In this document: positions 25,031 through 38,400 of the stretch, piece by piece
How positions within the stretch are numbered: position 1 is the stretch's first letter
How the letters are laid out: each line of letters begins with the position of its first letter
Source of the DNA: Methylobacterium indicum
GTDB lineage: Bacteria > Pseudomonadota > Alphaproteobacteria > Rhizobiales > Beijerinckiaceae
NCBI RefSeq assembly: GCF_001043895.1
Contig: NZ_JTHF01000047.1
Span: forward strand, 1-51,639
DNA: 51,639 nt
Reading direction: 5' to 3'
Program-made: the position numbers and the translations under genes
The notes under the pieces: model-generated
Database searches by the model: none
Seen by the model: only the letters and a program-made list of their open reading frames with translations
What the model was told of the DNA's origin: nothing

Positions 25031-25765
25031 TTACATCCGCTCCTTGATGCCGGAGCCAACGAGCCACCAGTTCACCGGGTAGCTGGTCAAGAACCCTGCG
25101 ACCATGGCGACCTGCATGGCGAACCAGAACTCGACGGAGTTCACCGGCGCCTGCTGCCCAGCCACGTGCGGGTAGAGCCAGAATTGAACCAGCGCCATGA
25201 GGCCGTACATGCCGATCTGCCAAGCGATGAGCGACAGGGTGTCTGCTTTGAGGGCCGCGACGAAACCCTTGCCGGGCGACAGTCCTCGCATCGGCACGAT
25301 GGCATAATATTGGAACGCGATCCCAAGCCCGTAGGCGAAAACGAAGTCCAGCACCCACACGGCGTACATCTTCTCATCGAAGATCGTGTGCCATCCAAAC
25401 CAGATCGCCACCGCGGGCACCAGGAAGGCAAGCCACTCGGCGGCAACATCGCCGAGCATGCAGCCGCTGCCGCAATGGAGTGCGCCCTTGCCGACCATCA
25501 CAGGGAACGGTGTGCCGGTCATGTTCGGCGGCTTCTCGCCTCGCTCCTTGGCGTGGTGATGCGCCTCCATCGTCGCGAGCCGGCCGTAGCGGTAGTAGGC
25601 CCAGACCACGGCGAGCGTGCCGAACAGGGCGCTGACCGGCCAGACCACGTTCATCACGGTCATGTGCTGCGGGTGCCGGATCACTTGCACCGAAAGCAAC
25701 AACGAGCAGGCGGCACCCAGCAGCAGTGCACTGATCGAGAGGGCATGAAGCCAGGTCGGGAACAT
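25031..25765 (-). CDS. DUF4396 membrane protein of the copper operon
   Basis: 244 residues with about six membrane segments, DUF4396. It opens 'MFPTWLHALSISALLLGAAC' and holds 'HPQHMTVMNVVWPVSALFGT', the conserved 'GALHCGSGCMLGDVAAEW' with two Cys and a His, and 'VMVGKG'. This family is found again and again behind copper P-type ATPases; its biochemical role is unknown, with copper handling or delivery inferred. It starts 8 bp after the ATPase stop, so it is the last gene of the operon. Confidence 0.88.
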   Translation of the reverse strand: MFPTWLHALSISALLLGAACSLLLSVQVIRHPQHMTVMNVVWPVSALFGTLAVVWAYYRYGRLATMEAHHHAKERGEKPPNMTGTPFPVMVGKGALHCGSGCMLGDVAAEWLAFLVPAVAIWFGWHTIFDEKMYAVWVLDFVFAYGLGIAFQYYAIVPMRGLSPGKGFVAALKADTLSLIAWQIGMYGLMALVQFWLYPHVAGQQAPVNSVEFWFAMQVAMVAGFLTSYPVNWWLVGSGIKERM

Positions 25766-25773
25766 GCTGGCTC

Positions 25774-28215
<2,442 letters not shown>

Positions 28216-28273
28216 GTCTGTTCCCTTTGCTCGGCTCCGCCGGGCCGAAAGCGACCCGGCGGCGTAGGATGGA

Positions 28274-28708
28274 TTACCGGCTGCCGTTCTTCTTCAGCCA
28301 CGCCTCCATTTCGGAGATCTCCTTCTCCTGGTCGTCGATGATCTTTTGGGCCATCGCCTTGGTCTCAGGGTCCTTGGCGTACTTCAAGGCGACCTTGGCC
28401 ATGGCAACCGCGCCCTTGTGATGCGGGATCATGTGCGTGCGGAAATCGATGTCTGCGTTGCCGCTGTAGGGCACGTGCATGTCGTGCATCATCGTCATGT
28501 CGGCGGCCTTGAAGTCCTTGGTCGAGGCCGGGTCCTTCGGATCCGGCTTCATCGACTGCATCATCTTCATCATGTCGTCGTCGTGGGTCGCGGCCGGGTT
28601 GCCCGGCATCTCATGACTCCCGTGTGAGTGCGTGCCCTGGGCCAGGGCGGTGCCGACGAGGCTGCCGGACAGGAGGGCGACGAGGGCGATCGTGCGGATC
28701 TGGGTCAT
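28274..28708 (-). CDS. DUF305 periplasmic copper-binding protein
   Basis: 144 residues. A signal peptide ('[17 protein letters not shown]') is followed by a His/Met-rich segment ('[19 protein letters not shown]', '[12 protein letters not shown]'). The DUF305 core follows, with '[20 protein letters not shown]' and '[20 protein letters not shown]'. DUF305 proteins such as CopM bind Cu(I)/Cu(II) outside the cytoplasm. A ribosome site AGAGGAAG precedes the ATG. It lies between a small periplasmic protein and the ATPase in one operon. Confidence 0.92.
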   Translation of the reverse strand: MTQIRTIALVALLSGSLVGTALAQGTHSHGSHEMPGNPAATHDDDMMKMMQSMKPDPKDPASTKDFKAADMTMMHDMHVPYSGNADIDFRTHMIPHHKGAVAMAKVALKYAKDPETKAMAQKIIDDQEKEISEMEAWLKKNGSR

Positions 28709-28734
28709 GGGACTTCCTCTCTTGGGGTCAGGGG

Positions 28735-29100
28735 TCAGTTGAACTTGCCGCTGGCGGTCGCGCCGTCCGGGCCAGTGAGCTGCACGGCGCCCTTCGGGCT
28801 GTCGCCGAGCGAGGCGTTTGCTTTGCCAGTGAGGCGGTTGCCGTCCGCAGGCTCCAGCGGCACGCGGGCCGGCTTGCCGCCGACAACGAGGATGGCCGTG
28901 CCCTTGAAGCCGTTGGCCGGGACTGGCTTCTGCTCGCCGTCGGACAGGAACACGTCGACGGTCTCGCCCTTGGCGACGAGCTCGACGTGGAATTTGCCAG
29001 CGTCCGTCACCCGGCCTCCGTGCTGGCCGGCGGTCTCGTGGGCACTCACGCCTGTCGCGGCCAGCAGGCCGACGACGAGGGTCAGTTTCGGTAGGATCAC
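28735..29100 (-). CDS. small periplasmic protein after the RND pump
   Basis: 121 residues from a GTG start chosen because AGAGGAGG stands just before it and the protein then opens with a signal peptide ('ILPKLTLVVGLLAATGVSAH'). The mature part begins 'ETAGQHGGRVTDAGKFHVEL' and is all-beta-like ('TVDVFLSDGEQKPV', 'TAILVVGGKPARVPLEPADG'). Similar short proteins accompany heavy-metal RND systems and may act as periplasmic metal-binding helpers; no named family is certain. It starts 19 bp after the RND permease. Confidence 0.75.
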   Translation of the reverse strand: MILPKLTLVVGLLAATGVSAHETAGQHGGRVTDAGKFHVELVAKGETVDVFLSDGEQKPVPANGFKGTAILVVGGKPARVPLEPADGNRLTGKANASLGDSPKGAVQLTGPDGATASGKFN

Positions 29101-29119
29101 GCTGTTGCCTCCTCTGGGG

Positions 29120-32100
29120 TCAATAAGCCTCGGCCGAACGCGGTCGCGCGCCGTCCGGGGATGGGTAAGCCGGCGCATCGGCGTGGAGGGCGCGAAGCCG
29201 CTCGAGCGGCTTGCTGCCGAAGCGCAGGAACAGAACGGGGGTCAGGAAGGTGTCGAGCAACGTCGCGCTGATCAGGCCGCCGAAGATCGTCACCGCGACC
29301 GGGTGCAGGATCTCCTTGCCTGGGCTCGCCGCGTCGTAGAGCAACGGCACCAGCGCCACGCCAGCCGACAACGCCGTCATCAGGACCGGGGTCAGCCGCT
29401 CGAGGCTGCCGCGGATCACGAGGTCGGGCCCGAACGGCACCCCCTCGTGAAGCGACAGGTTCAGGTAGTGGCTGATCTTCAGGATGCCGTTGCGTGCTGC
29501 GATGCCGGTCAGCGTGATGAACCCGATCATCGACGCCACCGAAAGCGGCTGCCCGACCAGCCACAGAGCGGTCACCGAGCCGATCAGCGCGAGAGGCACG
29601 TTGCCCATGATGATGAGCGCCAGTGCGACCGAGCGGTAGCGGCTGTAGAGGATGGCGAACACCATGGCCAAGGATAGGGCCGAGAGCGCCGCGATGGTCC
29701 GGCTCGCTTCCTCCTGCGCCTGGAAGGTGCCCTCCAGGCTGGTGAAGAAGCCCGGCGGCATCGGCTCCTTCGCCACGGCCTCGCGGATGGCCGCCACGAT
29801 GGTGGTCATGTCGCTCTCGCCGTTGGTATTGGCCTGTACGACGATGCGACGCCGCGCGTTCTCGCGCAGGATCTGGTTCGGGCCGTCGGTCTCGCGGATG
29901 TCGGCCACCTGCTTCGCCGGTACCCAGCCCGAAGGCGTTTCCAGCAGGAGGTCGCCGAGGCCAGTCGTCGTCCGCCGGTTCTCGGAGAGGCGCAGCACGA
30001 CGTCGAAGCGGCGCACGCCGTCGACGACAGTCGAGACCACGCGCCCATTCGAGAGGCGGCTGATCTGCTCGACGACGGCGGCCGGCTGCACTCCGTAGAG
30101 GGCCGCCCGGGTGTAATCGACGCGCACCTCCAATTGCGGGATGCGCACCTGACGCTCGACCTGCAGGTCGACGAGGCCCGGGATCTTGGTCATTCGATCG
30201 CGCAGGGCGTTGGCCACCCGGCGCAGGGCATCGAGGTCCTCGCCGAATACCTTGAGCGCGATCTCGGCGCGCACGCCCGAGAGCATGTGGTCGAGCCGAT
30301 GCGAGATGGGCTGGCCGACGTTGACCGCTACCGGCAGGGCCGCGAGGCGTCCGCGGATGTCGGCAACCAACGCCTCCTTCGGCCGCTTCTCGCCCTCGTC
30401 GAGTGCTACCTCGATCTCGGAGGAGTGAACGCCTTCGGCGTGCTCGTCGAGCTCGGCCCGGCCGGTTCGCCTGCCGACCGCCTTCACGCCCGGGATATCC
30501 AGCAACAGCTTCTCGGCGATCAATCCGACCCGATTGCTCTCAGCGAGCGAGATGCCCGGGTTGAAGGTCACGTTGACCGTAAAGGACCCTTCGTTGAAGG
30601 GCGGCAGGAAGGCGCGCGGCAGGTTCCAGGCGGCGATGCCCGCGCCGATCACTGCCATCGCGACGGTGCCCACCAGAAGGCCCTGATGCCGGAACGCGAC
30701 CCGCAGCAGAGCGGCATTGCCCCGCTTGAGCAGCTTGAGAAACCGGCTGTCGTGCTCCTCCAGGTTCTTGAGGCCCGGCAATAGCAGGGAGGCTAGCACT
30801 GGCGTCAGGGTGATGGAAGTGAGCAGACTCGCCAGGATCGAGATGATGTAGGCCTGACCGAGTGGCGCGAAGAGCCGACCTTCGATGCCTGACAGCGCAA
30901 ACAGTGGCACGAAAACCAGGATGATAATCAGCGTCGCGTAGACAATACCGGAGCGAACCTCGTTTGAGGCTTCCACAACCACCTGGAACGTGCTCTTCGG
31001 GTTGCCTGCCCGGCGGTTCTCACCGAGGCGTCTGTAGATATTCTCCACGTCCACGACCGCGTCGTCGACGAGCTCGCCGATGGCGATGGCCAGCCCTCCG
31101 AGCGTCATGGTGTTGATGGACAGCCCGAACAGGTGGAACACCACCGCGGTGGTCAGCACCGAGACCGGGATGGCCAAGAGCGAGATGGCGGTGGTGCGCA
31201 CGTTCAGCAGGAACGCGAACAGCACCACCGCTACTACCAGCACGGCCTCGACGAGGACGCGCTCGACATTACGGATGGAGGTCTCGATGAAGTCGGCCTG
31301 CCGAAACAGGACTTGGTCGGCCTTGATGCCACCGGGCAGGTTCGGGTTGAGCTCCTTCAGCGCCGTCTCGATGCTGCGGGTGAGGCGCACGGTATCGACG
31401 TCCGGTTGCTTCTCGACCGAGACGATGACCGAAGGCTTGGCCATGTAGCCGGCATCGCCGCGCTTCACCCGGGCTGCGAAGGACACCTCGGCGACTTGGC
31501 GGAGGTGGACCGGCGTATTGGCGACCGTCGCGACCACGAGGTTGCGCAGATCGTCGAGGCTCATGGTCCGGCCGATGTTCCGGATCAGGTACTCGCGGGA
31601 ATGCTGGTCGGTGAAGCCGCCGCCGGCATTGGTCCCGAATTGGGCGAGCGCCGTCTCAAGCTGGGCGTTCGTCACCTCAAGCGAGCGCATCGCCGCAGGG
31701 TTCGGGCTGACCCGGAACTGGCGCACCTCGCCCCCGATGGGGATGACCTGGGCCACACCCGGGATGGTCAGCAGCCGCGGCCGGATGGTGAAGTCGGCGA
31801 CCTCTCGCACCTGCATCGGGCTGGCGGTCTCGCTGGTGACCGCCACGAGCAGGATCTGGCCCATGATGCTGGAGATGGGCCCCATTACCGGCGTGACGCC
31901 GCGAGGCAGCTGATCCTGCACCAGGCTCAGGCGCTCGGCGACCTGCTGCCGGTTCCGGTAGATGTCCGTGCCCCAGTCGAACTCGACGTAGGTGATGGAC
32001 AGGCCGACGCCCGAGACGGAGCGCACGCGGGTTACCCCCGGGAGGCCGTTCATCCGGGTCTCGATGGGGTAGGTGACGAGCTGCTCGACCTCCTGCGGCG

Positions 32101-32269
32101 CGTAGCCCTCAGCCTCCGTCATGATGGTGACGGTGGGCTTGTTGAGGTCGGGGAAGACATCGACCGGCAGCTTGGTGGCGGTGAAGGCGCCGTAGAGCAC
32201 CAGCACCGCGGCGAGCGCGAGGACGAGCAGGCGGTTGCGGACCGACTGGCTGACGAGGAAGGTGAACAT
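29120..32269 (-). CDS. heavy-metal RND efflux permease (CzcA/CusA family)
   Basis: 1049 residues, HME-RND layout: TM1 '[20 protein letters not shown]', two large periplasmic loops and eleven further helices. The TM4 signature is '[20 protein letters not shown]', with paired Asp. This differs from the Cu/Ag-type GAMVDAAIVMIENAHK of the second pump in this window (35456-38617), so substrate or coupling may differ; copper, silver or divalent cations are all possible. The periplasmic part starts with '[20 protein letters not shown]', typical for this subgroup. It is located 13 bp after its adaptor gene. Confidence 0.92.
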   Translation of the reverse strand: MFTFLVSQSVRNRLLVLALAAVLVLYGAFTATKLPVDVFPDLNKPTVTIMTEAEGYAPQEVEQLVTYPIETRMNGLPGVTRVRSVSGVGLSITYVEFDWGTDIYRNRQQVAERLSLVQDQLPRGVTPVMGPISSIMGQILLVAVTSETASPMQVREVADFTIRPRLLTIPGVAQVIPIGGEVRQFRVSPNPAAMRSLEVTNAQLETALAQFGTNAGGGFTDQHSREYLIRNIGRTMSLDDLRNLVVATVANTPVHLRQVAEVSFAARVKRGDAGYMAKPSVIVSVEKQPDVDTVRLTRSIETALKELNPNLPGGIKADQVLFRQADFIETSIRNVERVLVEAVLVVAVVLFAFLLNVRTTAISLLAIPVSVLTTAVVFHLFGLSINTMTLGGLAIAIGELVDDAVVDVENIYRRLGENRRAGNPKSTFQVVVEASNEVRSGIVYATLIIILVFVPLFALSGIEGRLFAPLGQAYIISILASLLTSITLTPVLASLLLPGLKNLEEHDSRFLKLLKRGNAALLRVAFRHQGLLVGTVAMAVIGAGIAAWNLPRAFLPPFNEGSFTVNVTFNPGISLAESNRVGLIAEKLLLDIPGVKAVGRRTGRAELDEHAEGVHSSEIEVALDEGEKRPKEALVADIRGRLAALPVAVNVGQPISHRLDHMLSGVRAEIALKVFGEDLDALRRVANALRDRMTKIPGLVDLQVERQVRIPQLEVRVDYTRAALYGVQPAAVVEQISRLSNGRVVSTVVDGVRRFDVVLRLSENRRTTTGLGDLLLETPSGWVPAKQVADIRETDGPNQILRENARRRIVVQANTNGESDMTTIVAAIREAVAKEPMPPGFFTSLEGTFQAQEEASRTIAALSALSLAMVFAILYSRYRSVALALIIMGNVPLALIGSVTALWLVGQPLSVASMIGFITLTGIAARNGILKISHYLNLSLHEGVPFGPDLVIRGSLERLTPVLMTALSAGVALVPLLYDAASPGKEILHPVAVTIFGGLISATLLDTFLTPVLFLRFGSKPLERLRALHADAPAYPSPDGARPRSAEAY

Positions 32270-32282
32270 TGGGGCTGCCTCC

Positions 32283-34022
32283 TCAGCGAACCTGGTCGAG
32301 GAGTTCGGCGCCCTGGGTCACGACGCGCTTACCGGGTCCAACGCCCTCGGCGATCAGCACGCGCCCGCCATCGAGCGGCTCAACCCGGACGGGCCTGGCC
32401 TCGAAGCGCTCGGCGGTGGTGTGCTCGTAGACGACGTCCTGCCCGTTGCCGGTGCGCACGATGGCCGAGCGCGGCAGCGCTAGGCCGGACTGCTCGGCGT
32501 CCGTGCCGGCCAGCACGGTAACGAACTGGCCGACCCGCAGACCCGAGGCGCCACCCTGGATCGCGAACTGAACCGGAATGGCCTGGTTGCGATCGGCGAG
32601 GCCGGTGCCCTGGTACGCCAGCTTCAGTGTGCGCCCGTCGGCCAACCGGGCCGTAGCGTTCTGCGCCGCGGTCAGGGCGTCGAAGCTCAGCGCCTCGACC
32701 CAGAGGCGGTTGGGGTCGACGATCTGGAAAACCATGGCGCCAGGCGCCGCCATCTGGCCGGCGACCGCGGTCGCCTGTGCCACTACGCCGTCGACAGGGG
32801 CCACCAGCGTCTCGGGCTGCTGCCGAGCCTTGTCGAGGGCCGACCGGCGGTCGTGCAGGCCGACCAATTCGGCCTGAGCATCGTCTAGCTGAGTCTGAGC
32901 CACCGCACCGGTGGTAGCAAGCTTGCGGTAGCGCTCGACCCGGCGTTCGACGATGGCGATCTGCTGGTCGAGCTCGCCCTGGCGCTGGCGCATGTCGGAA
33001 ACGTCGATGGCCTGGACGGGCGGTGCTACGCTGGCAAGTACATCTCCCTTCCGGACCTTGGTCCCCAAGCGTGGGAACAGGCCGGAGGGCGGCGGTGAGA
33101 GGCGGCCACCGACAGAGGACTGCACGACGCCACTGGCATTCGGGTCCGGAATGATGCGGCCCGGCAGCTCGACCGAGCGGTGGAAGCTGCCCTGCTCGGT
33201 CATCGTGGTGCGCAGCACGAGCAGCCGCTGCGTGGGCTTGGGCACGAACACGGAGCCGTCGGGCAGGCGCTGGGCGAGGTCAGAGGTCGCTGGTGCGGAT
33301 GGTCGCGGCTCGATCAGGGCCGCCCCCTGCACGGGGGCGCCGTGATCCTCGTCGCCGTGCGCGAAGGCGGCGGTACCGAGAACGAGGGTGATACCGATGG
33401 CCAGCAGCGCAACGGCAGGGGTGCTGCGGCGGCCGCGCACCGCTGCAGTCACGAGCATGCCGAGCAGGAACGCCACGGCGATCGAAGCCACCAGCGTCGG
33501 GTCTTTCTGCCCGAGGCGCTCGCGTACCCCATGGGCGACCTCGGAGACGCGTCCCATCACCGCCTGAGTGGGGGCGGCAGGAGCCGGTGCCGCTGCCGGA
33601 GAAACCTTCGGATCGGGCACGGTGACCGCGACGGTGAGCACGTCGACGGCATCGCCGGCCGTAACGGTCGCGACGAGCTCGTGCCGGCCGGGCTTCGACA
33701 GCCAGGGTGCCGGTAGGGCATAGCCGCCTTCCTGCGTGGCCGTGGCGGTCCGGGGGCCTTCGGGTGTCTCGACCTCGACCGTGGCGCCCGGCACCGGCTC
33801 GTTCGTCCGGAAGCGGTCGAGGTAGAGCATCAGGGTGCCATCGCGCGGGATGGCGACGAGTTCGAAGGCGTCCGACAGGGCCTCGCCGCGTGGGGCAATG
33901 GTCGTGGAGACGGGCGGGGGAGCCGTGCCGTGGTCGTGTCCGCCATGGGCATGAGCAGGCCCCACCAGGACGGCGGCAAGCAGCGCCGCCGCGCCCAGGG
34001 CGGCGGTAAATCGGGTCGGCAT
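32283..34022 (-). CDS. RND periplasmic adaptor with extended N-terminal membrane/His domain
   Basis: 579 residues, longer than the usual ~400. After a signal peptide and '[15 protein letters not shown]' comes a beta domain ('[18 protein letters not shown]') and two membrane segments around 175-220 ('[20 protein letters not shown]', '[20 protein letters not shown]'). A second His motif, 'HGDEDHG', follows. The membrane-fusion core begins near 265 ('[20 protein letters not shown]'), with a coiled-coil hairpin and a barrel ending '[18 protein letters not shown]'. The N-terminal addition may bind metal before passing it to the pump. Confidence 0.9.
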   Translation of the reverse strand: MPTRFTAALGAAALLAAVLVGPAHAHGGHDHGTAPPPVSTTIAPRGEALSDAFELVAIPRDGTLMLYLDRFRTNEPVPGATVEVETPEGPRTATATQEGGYALPAPWLSKPGRHELVATVTAGDAVDVLTVAVTVPDPKVSPAAAPAPAAPTQAVMGRVSEVAHGVRERLGQKDPTLVASIAVAFLLGMLVTAAVRGRRSTPAVALLAIGITLVLGTAAFAHGDEDHGAPVQGAALIEPRPSAPATSDLAQRLPDGSVFVPKPTQRLLVLRTTMTEQGSFHRSVELPGRIIPDPNASGVVQSSVGGRLSPPPSGLFPRLGTKVRKGDVLASVAPPVQAIDVSDMRQRQGELDQQIAIVERRVERYRKLATTGAVAQTQLDDAQAELVGLHDRRSALDKARQQPETLVAPVDGVVAQATAVAGQMAAPGAMVFQIVDPNRLWVEALSFDALTAAQNATARLADGRTLKLAYQGTGLADRNQAIPVQFAIQGGASGLRVGQFVTVLAGTDAEQSGLALPRSAIVRTGNGQDVVYEHTTAERFEARPVRVEPLDGGRVLIAEGVGPGKRVVTQGAELLDQVR

Positions 34023-34110
34023 GAACAGAAATCCTCGCGTCGGGGAGGCCGGACGCGCGCCTTGACAGCAGACGCAATCCGGGTGTCGCGCGCCTCAGGC
34101 GCGCCTCATC

Positions 34111-34572
34111 TCACGCGAGGGTTCGTGGGGGCTCGGGCAGGGCCTCGGGGCCGGGGCCGGCGCGACCGGCGATATCACGCGGGATCAGCGTGACGATCCG
34201 GAAAAGGGACGGCGACAAGGTAGACGGGCCGGACAGGATGCCGGTGGCACAGCAGGCCATCGGCCCGCAGCAGCGGGTCTTGCAAGGCCCGGGGCAGCAG
34301 CCGCCATCCTGCTCCAGTTCGATGCGCGCAGGCTCGATGAACGAGACCGGGAGCGCGAACGTGGACCAAGCAGGTACCCCGGTTCCGACCGCCGGCTTGA
34401 CGGACGCCGACCCGGCCTCAGCCACCGGTGCGGTCGCTGGCTGCACCGCAGCCACATGGTGGCCGTCGTGTCGGTGTCCCTCGTGGGCCTGGACGGCGGA
34501 CGGCGCGACGTAGGCGATGATCGCGAGGATCATCGCCGCCATCAAACGCACGATTTGCCGGTCGAGGCTCAT
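34111..34572 (-). CDS. Cys/His-rich periplasmic protein
   Basis: 153 residues. A signal peptide ('LMAAMILAIIAYVAPSAVQA') is followed by 'HEGHRHDGHHVAAV' and then a dense Cys block 'GGCCPGPCKTRCCGPMACC' (8 Cys in 19 residues). The C terminus is Pro/Arg-rich. No known family is recognised. The His block and paired Cys argue for metal sequestration in the periplasm. It lies between the CopZ-like gene and the RND adaptor, on the operon controlled by the HmrR-type operator. Confidence 0.65.
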   Translation of the reverse strand: MSLDRQIVRLMAAMILAIIAYVAPSAVQAHEGHRHDGHHVAAVQPATAPVAEAGSASVKPAVGTGVPAWSTFALPVSFIEPARIELEQDGGCCPGPCKTRCCGPMACCATGILSGPSTLSPSLFRIVTLIPRDIAGRAGPGPEALPEPPRTLA

Positions 34573-34664
34573 GAGGTCTGGCTTACACCGTTTTTGGTGG
34601 CGGGACTATGTCTGCCGTTGAGACGTGAATGCCCGTGAACAGGTTTGGTTTCCGCCACAGCTTT

Positions 34665-34877
34665 TCAAGCGGCAGCGCGGAGCGGTTCCGCCGGGAAGCC
34701 GGCGGCGATGATGGCTTGGGTGATGCGGTCCGCCGGGCCGGAGGTTCCCGACACCGTGACGAGCTTAGCTTCCAGATCCACCTCGACCTGAGCGTTTGGC
34801 GCGACGCCGAGGACGGCGCGGGTGACAGACTTGGCGCAGCCGCCGCAGCCCATCTTGTCGACCTTGTAGCGGAACAT
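34665..34877 (-). CDS. copZ: CopZ-like HMA copper chaperone
   Basis: 70 residues, single heavy-metal-associated (ferredoxin-like) domain. The metal site 'KMGCGGCAKSV' replaces the usual MxCxxC context with a GCGGC loop. 'APNAQVEVDLEAKLVTVSGT' and 'ITQAIIAAGFPAEPL' complete the fold. It buffers cytoplasmic Cu(I) and passes it to the ATPase. It is the first gene behind the second HmrR-type promoter. Confidence 0.92.
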   Translation of the reverse strand: MFRYKVDKMGCGGCAKSVTRAVLGVAPNAQVEVDLEAKLVTVSGTSGPADRITQAIIAAGFPAEPLRAAA

Positions 34878-34903
34878 GACGCTCTCCCGTTTGGCGTCCT
34901 ACC

Positions 34904-34934
34904 CATATGAAGCTTCCCATAATGGGAAGGTCAA
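34904..34934 (-). promoter_or_regulatory. second HmrR/CueR-type promoter, upstream of copZ
   Basis: On the minus strand, -35 TTGACC (34934-34929) and -10 CATATG (34909-34904) are 19 bp apart. The dyad ACCTTCCCAT-T-ATGGGAAGCT fills the spacer. The -35 hexamer and left arm are almost identical to those at 8015-8045, 27 kb away. Confidence 0.82.
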
Positions 34935-34958
34935 GAGTGATCCTGTCGGACGGCAGGC

Positions 34959-35435
34959 TCAGGCCGGCTCGCTACCCCGGTAGCGTGCGAAGACGCTCCG
35001 CCCTTCCGCTCCGAACAGGGTGACCTCGTAGGTGTTGGGCTCCATGCCCTCGGCCTCCATTCCGGGTGAGCCAATCGGCATGCCCTGAACCGCCAAACCC
35101 GTTCCTTTGGGCTTCGCCGTGAGCAGACGCTTGATCGCTCCGGCCGGCACGTGCCCCTCGACGACGTAGCCGCCGACCTCGGCGGTGTGGCAGGAGGCGA
35201 GGTCCCGCGGCACGCCGAGACGTGCCTTCACCGGGTTCACCGGCCCCTCGGTCACAGTCACCGTGAAGCCGGCTTCGCGCAGGTGGGCCACCCACTTCTC
35301 GCAGCAGCCGCAGGTCGGGTCCTTGGTCACCGCCACTACGGGCAGGCCTGCGGCGAGTGCCTGTCGCCCCACGGTCAGTCCGGCCGCCAAACCCGCGAGA
35401 AGGGTCCGGCGCGATAGCAAACTGTCAGCCTTCAT
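34959..35435 (-). CDS. DUF411 copper-associated metal-binding protein
   Basis: 158 residues from 'MKADSLLSRRTLLAGLAAGL'; the SRRTLLAG run suggests Tat export. An upstream in-frame start would add 8 residues and overlap the pump gene. The DUF411 core includes 'VTKDPTCGCCEKWVAHLREA' (CGCC, metal site), 'DLASCHTAEVGGYVVEGHVP' and 'GLAVQGMPIGSPGMEAEGM' (Met-rich end). The family is tied to copper/silver resistance loci. It is the last gene of the distal operon, 20 bp after CusA. Confidence 0.92.
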   Translation of the reverse strand: MKADSLLSRRTLLAGLAAGLTVGRQALAAGLPVVAVTKDPTCGCCEKWVAHLREAGFTVTVTEGPVNPVKARLGVPRDLASCHTAEVGGYVVEGHVPAGAIKRLLTAKPKGTGLAVQGMPIGSPGMEAEGMEPNTYEVTLFGAEGRSVFARYRGSEPA

Positions 35436-35455
35436 CGCTTGCTCCTGTCGGTTTC

Positions 35456-38400
35456 TCATTCGGCAGCCAAAGGTGTCCGTGCGGTCGCCTCAGCCACCGC
35501 GTTCGTCGGTGGAAGCCCGCGGCTCTTCACCAGTGCGTAGACCGCCGGGATCACGACCAGCGTCAGAACAGTCGAGGAGACCATCCCGCCGATCATGGGT
35601 ACTGCGATCCGCTGCATCACCTCGGACCCCGCACCCGTGCTCCAGAGGATCGGGACGAGCCCTGCCATGATGGCCGTCACGGTCATCATCTTGGGGCGGA
35701 CCCGCTCGACCGCGCCGACCATGATGGCTTGGCCCAGATCCGCACGCGTAAGCGGCCGCCCCTCCCGTTCGCACCCGGCCCGGACCTCGTCGAGGGCATG
35801 GTCGAGGTAGACCAGCATGATCACCCCGGTCTCCGCGGCGACGCCGGCTAAGGCGATGAACCCGACCGCCACCGCGACCGACATGTTGAAGCCCATCCAC
35901 CAGAGCAGCCAGACCCCGCCGACAAGCGCGAAGGGCAGAGACAGCATGACGATGAGCGTCTCGGTAAGCCGCTGGAAGTTCAGGTAGAGCAGCAGGAGGA
36001 CGACCAGCAGCGTCATCGGCACCACGACCCTCAGCCGCGCCTCCGCCCGCTCAAGGTACTCGTACTGCCCGCTCCACTGCAGGGTGGAGCCTTGGGGCAG
36101 CTTGATCTCGTCGGTGACAGCCTTGCGGGCCTCGGCCACGTAGCCGCCGAGATCGCGCCCCGCGATGTCGACGAAGATGTAGATCGCGAGCTGTCCGTTC
36201 TCAGTGCGGATCGAGGTCGGGCCGCGGGTGAGCTCGACCTTCGCCACCTCGCGCAGTGGCACCGTGCCGCCCGCGGGCAGCGGCACCTGCACCTCGTCAG
36301 CGATGGCCCGTGGGTTCGACCGGTAGGCCCGGGGATAGCGCACGTTGACCGTGTAGCGCTCTCGACCTTCGACGGTGTTCGTCACGGCCTGGCCGCCGAG
36401 CGCGGTCGCGACGACGTCCTGTACGTCACCGACCATCAGGCCGTAGCGCCCGAGCGCCTCGCGGTCCGGCGTGATGTCGAGGAAGTAGCCGCCGATGACC
36501 CGCTCGGCGTAGGCGCTCGACGTGCCGGGCACGGCCCGGAGCACCGCCTCGACCTGGCGGGCGACCTCCTCCATCTTCCTCAGGTCGGTTCCCAGCACCT
36601 TCACGCCGACCGGCGTACGGATGCCGGTCGAGAGCATGTCGATGCGGGCCCGGATAGGCTGCGTCCAGGCATTCGACACGCCCGGGAACTGCAGGGCCGC
36701 GTCCATCTCGCCCTTGAGGCTGGCGAGCGTCACGCCGGGGCGCCACTCTGCTTTCGGCTTCAGCGTGATGACCGTCTCGAACATCTCCATCGGGGCGGGG
36801 TCGGTCGCGGTGTTGGCGCGTCCCGCCTTGCCGTAGACCGAGGCGACCTCAGGGAACGACTTGATGATGCGGTCCTGGGTGGCGAGGAGTTCGCCCGCCT
36901 TCGTTACCGAGATGCCCGGCAGGGTCGTCGGCATGTAGAGGAGCGTCCCCTCGTTCAGCTCTGGCATGAACTCGGAGCCGAGTTGCCGCGCCGGCCAAGC
37001 AGTGGCCGCGAGCGCCCCCACGGCGAGCAGGATAGTCAGGGCCCGGGCCCGCAGTACGCCGGCGATGAGCGGCCGGTACAGCCAGATGAGCAGCCGGTTC
37101 AGGGGGTTGCGGTGCTCCGGCACGATCCGCCCGCGCACGAACAGCACCATCAGTGCCGGCACCAGGGTCACCGAGAGAAGCGCCGCCGCTGCCATGGCGA
37201 AGGTCTTGGTGTAGGCGAGCGGCCCGAACAGTCGCCCCTCCTGGCTCTCCAAGGTGAAGATCGGCAGGAACGAGACCGTGATGACGAGGAGCGAGAAGAA
37301 CAGGGAAGGTCCGACTTCAGCCGCGGCCTCGACCAGGATCTCGACCCGCGGCTTGCCCGGTGGCGCCCGCTCCAGGTGCTTGTGGGCGTTCTCGATCATC
37401 ACGATGGCGGCGTCGACCATGGCGCCGACCGCGATGGCGATGCCGCCCAGGCTCATGATGTTGGCGCCAATCCCAAGCGCCTTCATGCCTGTGAGCGCCA
37501 TCAGGATACCGACCGGCAGCATCAGGATGGCCACCAGCGCGCTGCGCACGTGCAGCAGGAAAACGATGCAGACCAAGGAGACCACGACGCTCTCCTCGAC
37601 GAGCGTGCCCTTGAGCGTCTCGATGGCCGCGTCGATGAGCTGCGAGCGGTCGTAGACCGGTAGGATCTCGGTGCCCGCCGGCAGGCTTTTCGCCACCTCG
37701 GCGAGCTTCGTCTTCACACTTTCTATGACGTTGAGGGCGTTGGCGCCGAAGCGCTGCAGGACGATGCCGCCGGCTACCTCGCCCTCGCCGTTCATCTCGG
37801 TGATGCCGCGCCGCTCGTCCGGTCCGAGCTCGACCCGGGCGACGTCCCGGACCCGCAGCGGCGTGCCGCTGGCGGTCTTGAGCACGATGTTCTCGATGTC
37901 GGCGACGTTCCTCAGATAGCCGCGCCCGCGCACCATGAACTCGAATTCGGAGAGCTCGACCGTGCGACCGCCGACGTCGGCGTTGCTCACCCGGATGGCG
38001 TCCCGAAGCTTGTTGAGCGAGATGCCCTGGGCGCGCAGCCGGTTCGGGTCGACGACGACGTTGTACTGCTTGACGAACCCGCCAACGCCGGCGATCTCGG
38101 CCACCCCTTCGGCGCGCGATGCCCCGAAGCGGATGACCCAGTCCTGCAGCGAGCGAAGCTCGGCGAGCGTTTGCTCACGTGCAACCACCACATACTGGTA
38201 GACCCAGCCCACCCCCGTGGCGTCGGGGCCAAGGGTCGGCGTAACACCGGCCGGCAGGCGAGCCGCCGCGCCGTTGAGGTACTCCAGCACACGCGAGCGG
38301 CCCCAGTAGGGGTCGGTGCCGTCCTCGAAGATCACGTAGACGAAGCTGACGCCGAAGAAGGAAAAGCCGCGCACCACCTTCGCCCTCGGCACCGTCAACA

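Noticed and set aside
36092..37663. Long plus-strand frame of 523 codons opposite cusA
   Set aside because: Shadow of cusA on the complementary strand; composition is Arg/His/Asp-rich and without domains. The same applies to the long frames at 10891-12225, 31133-32521, 38845-40152 and 47350-48228.
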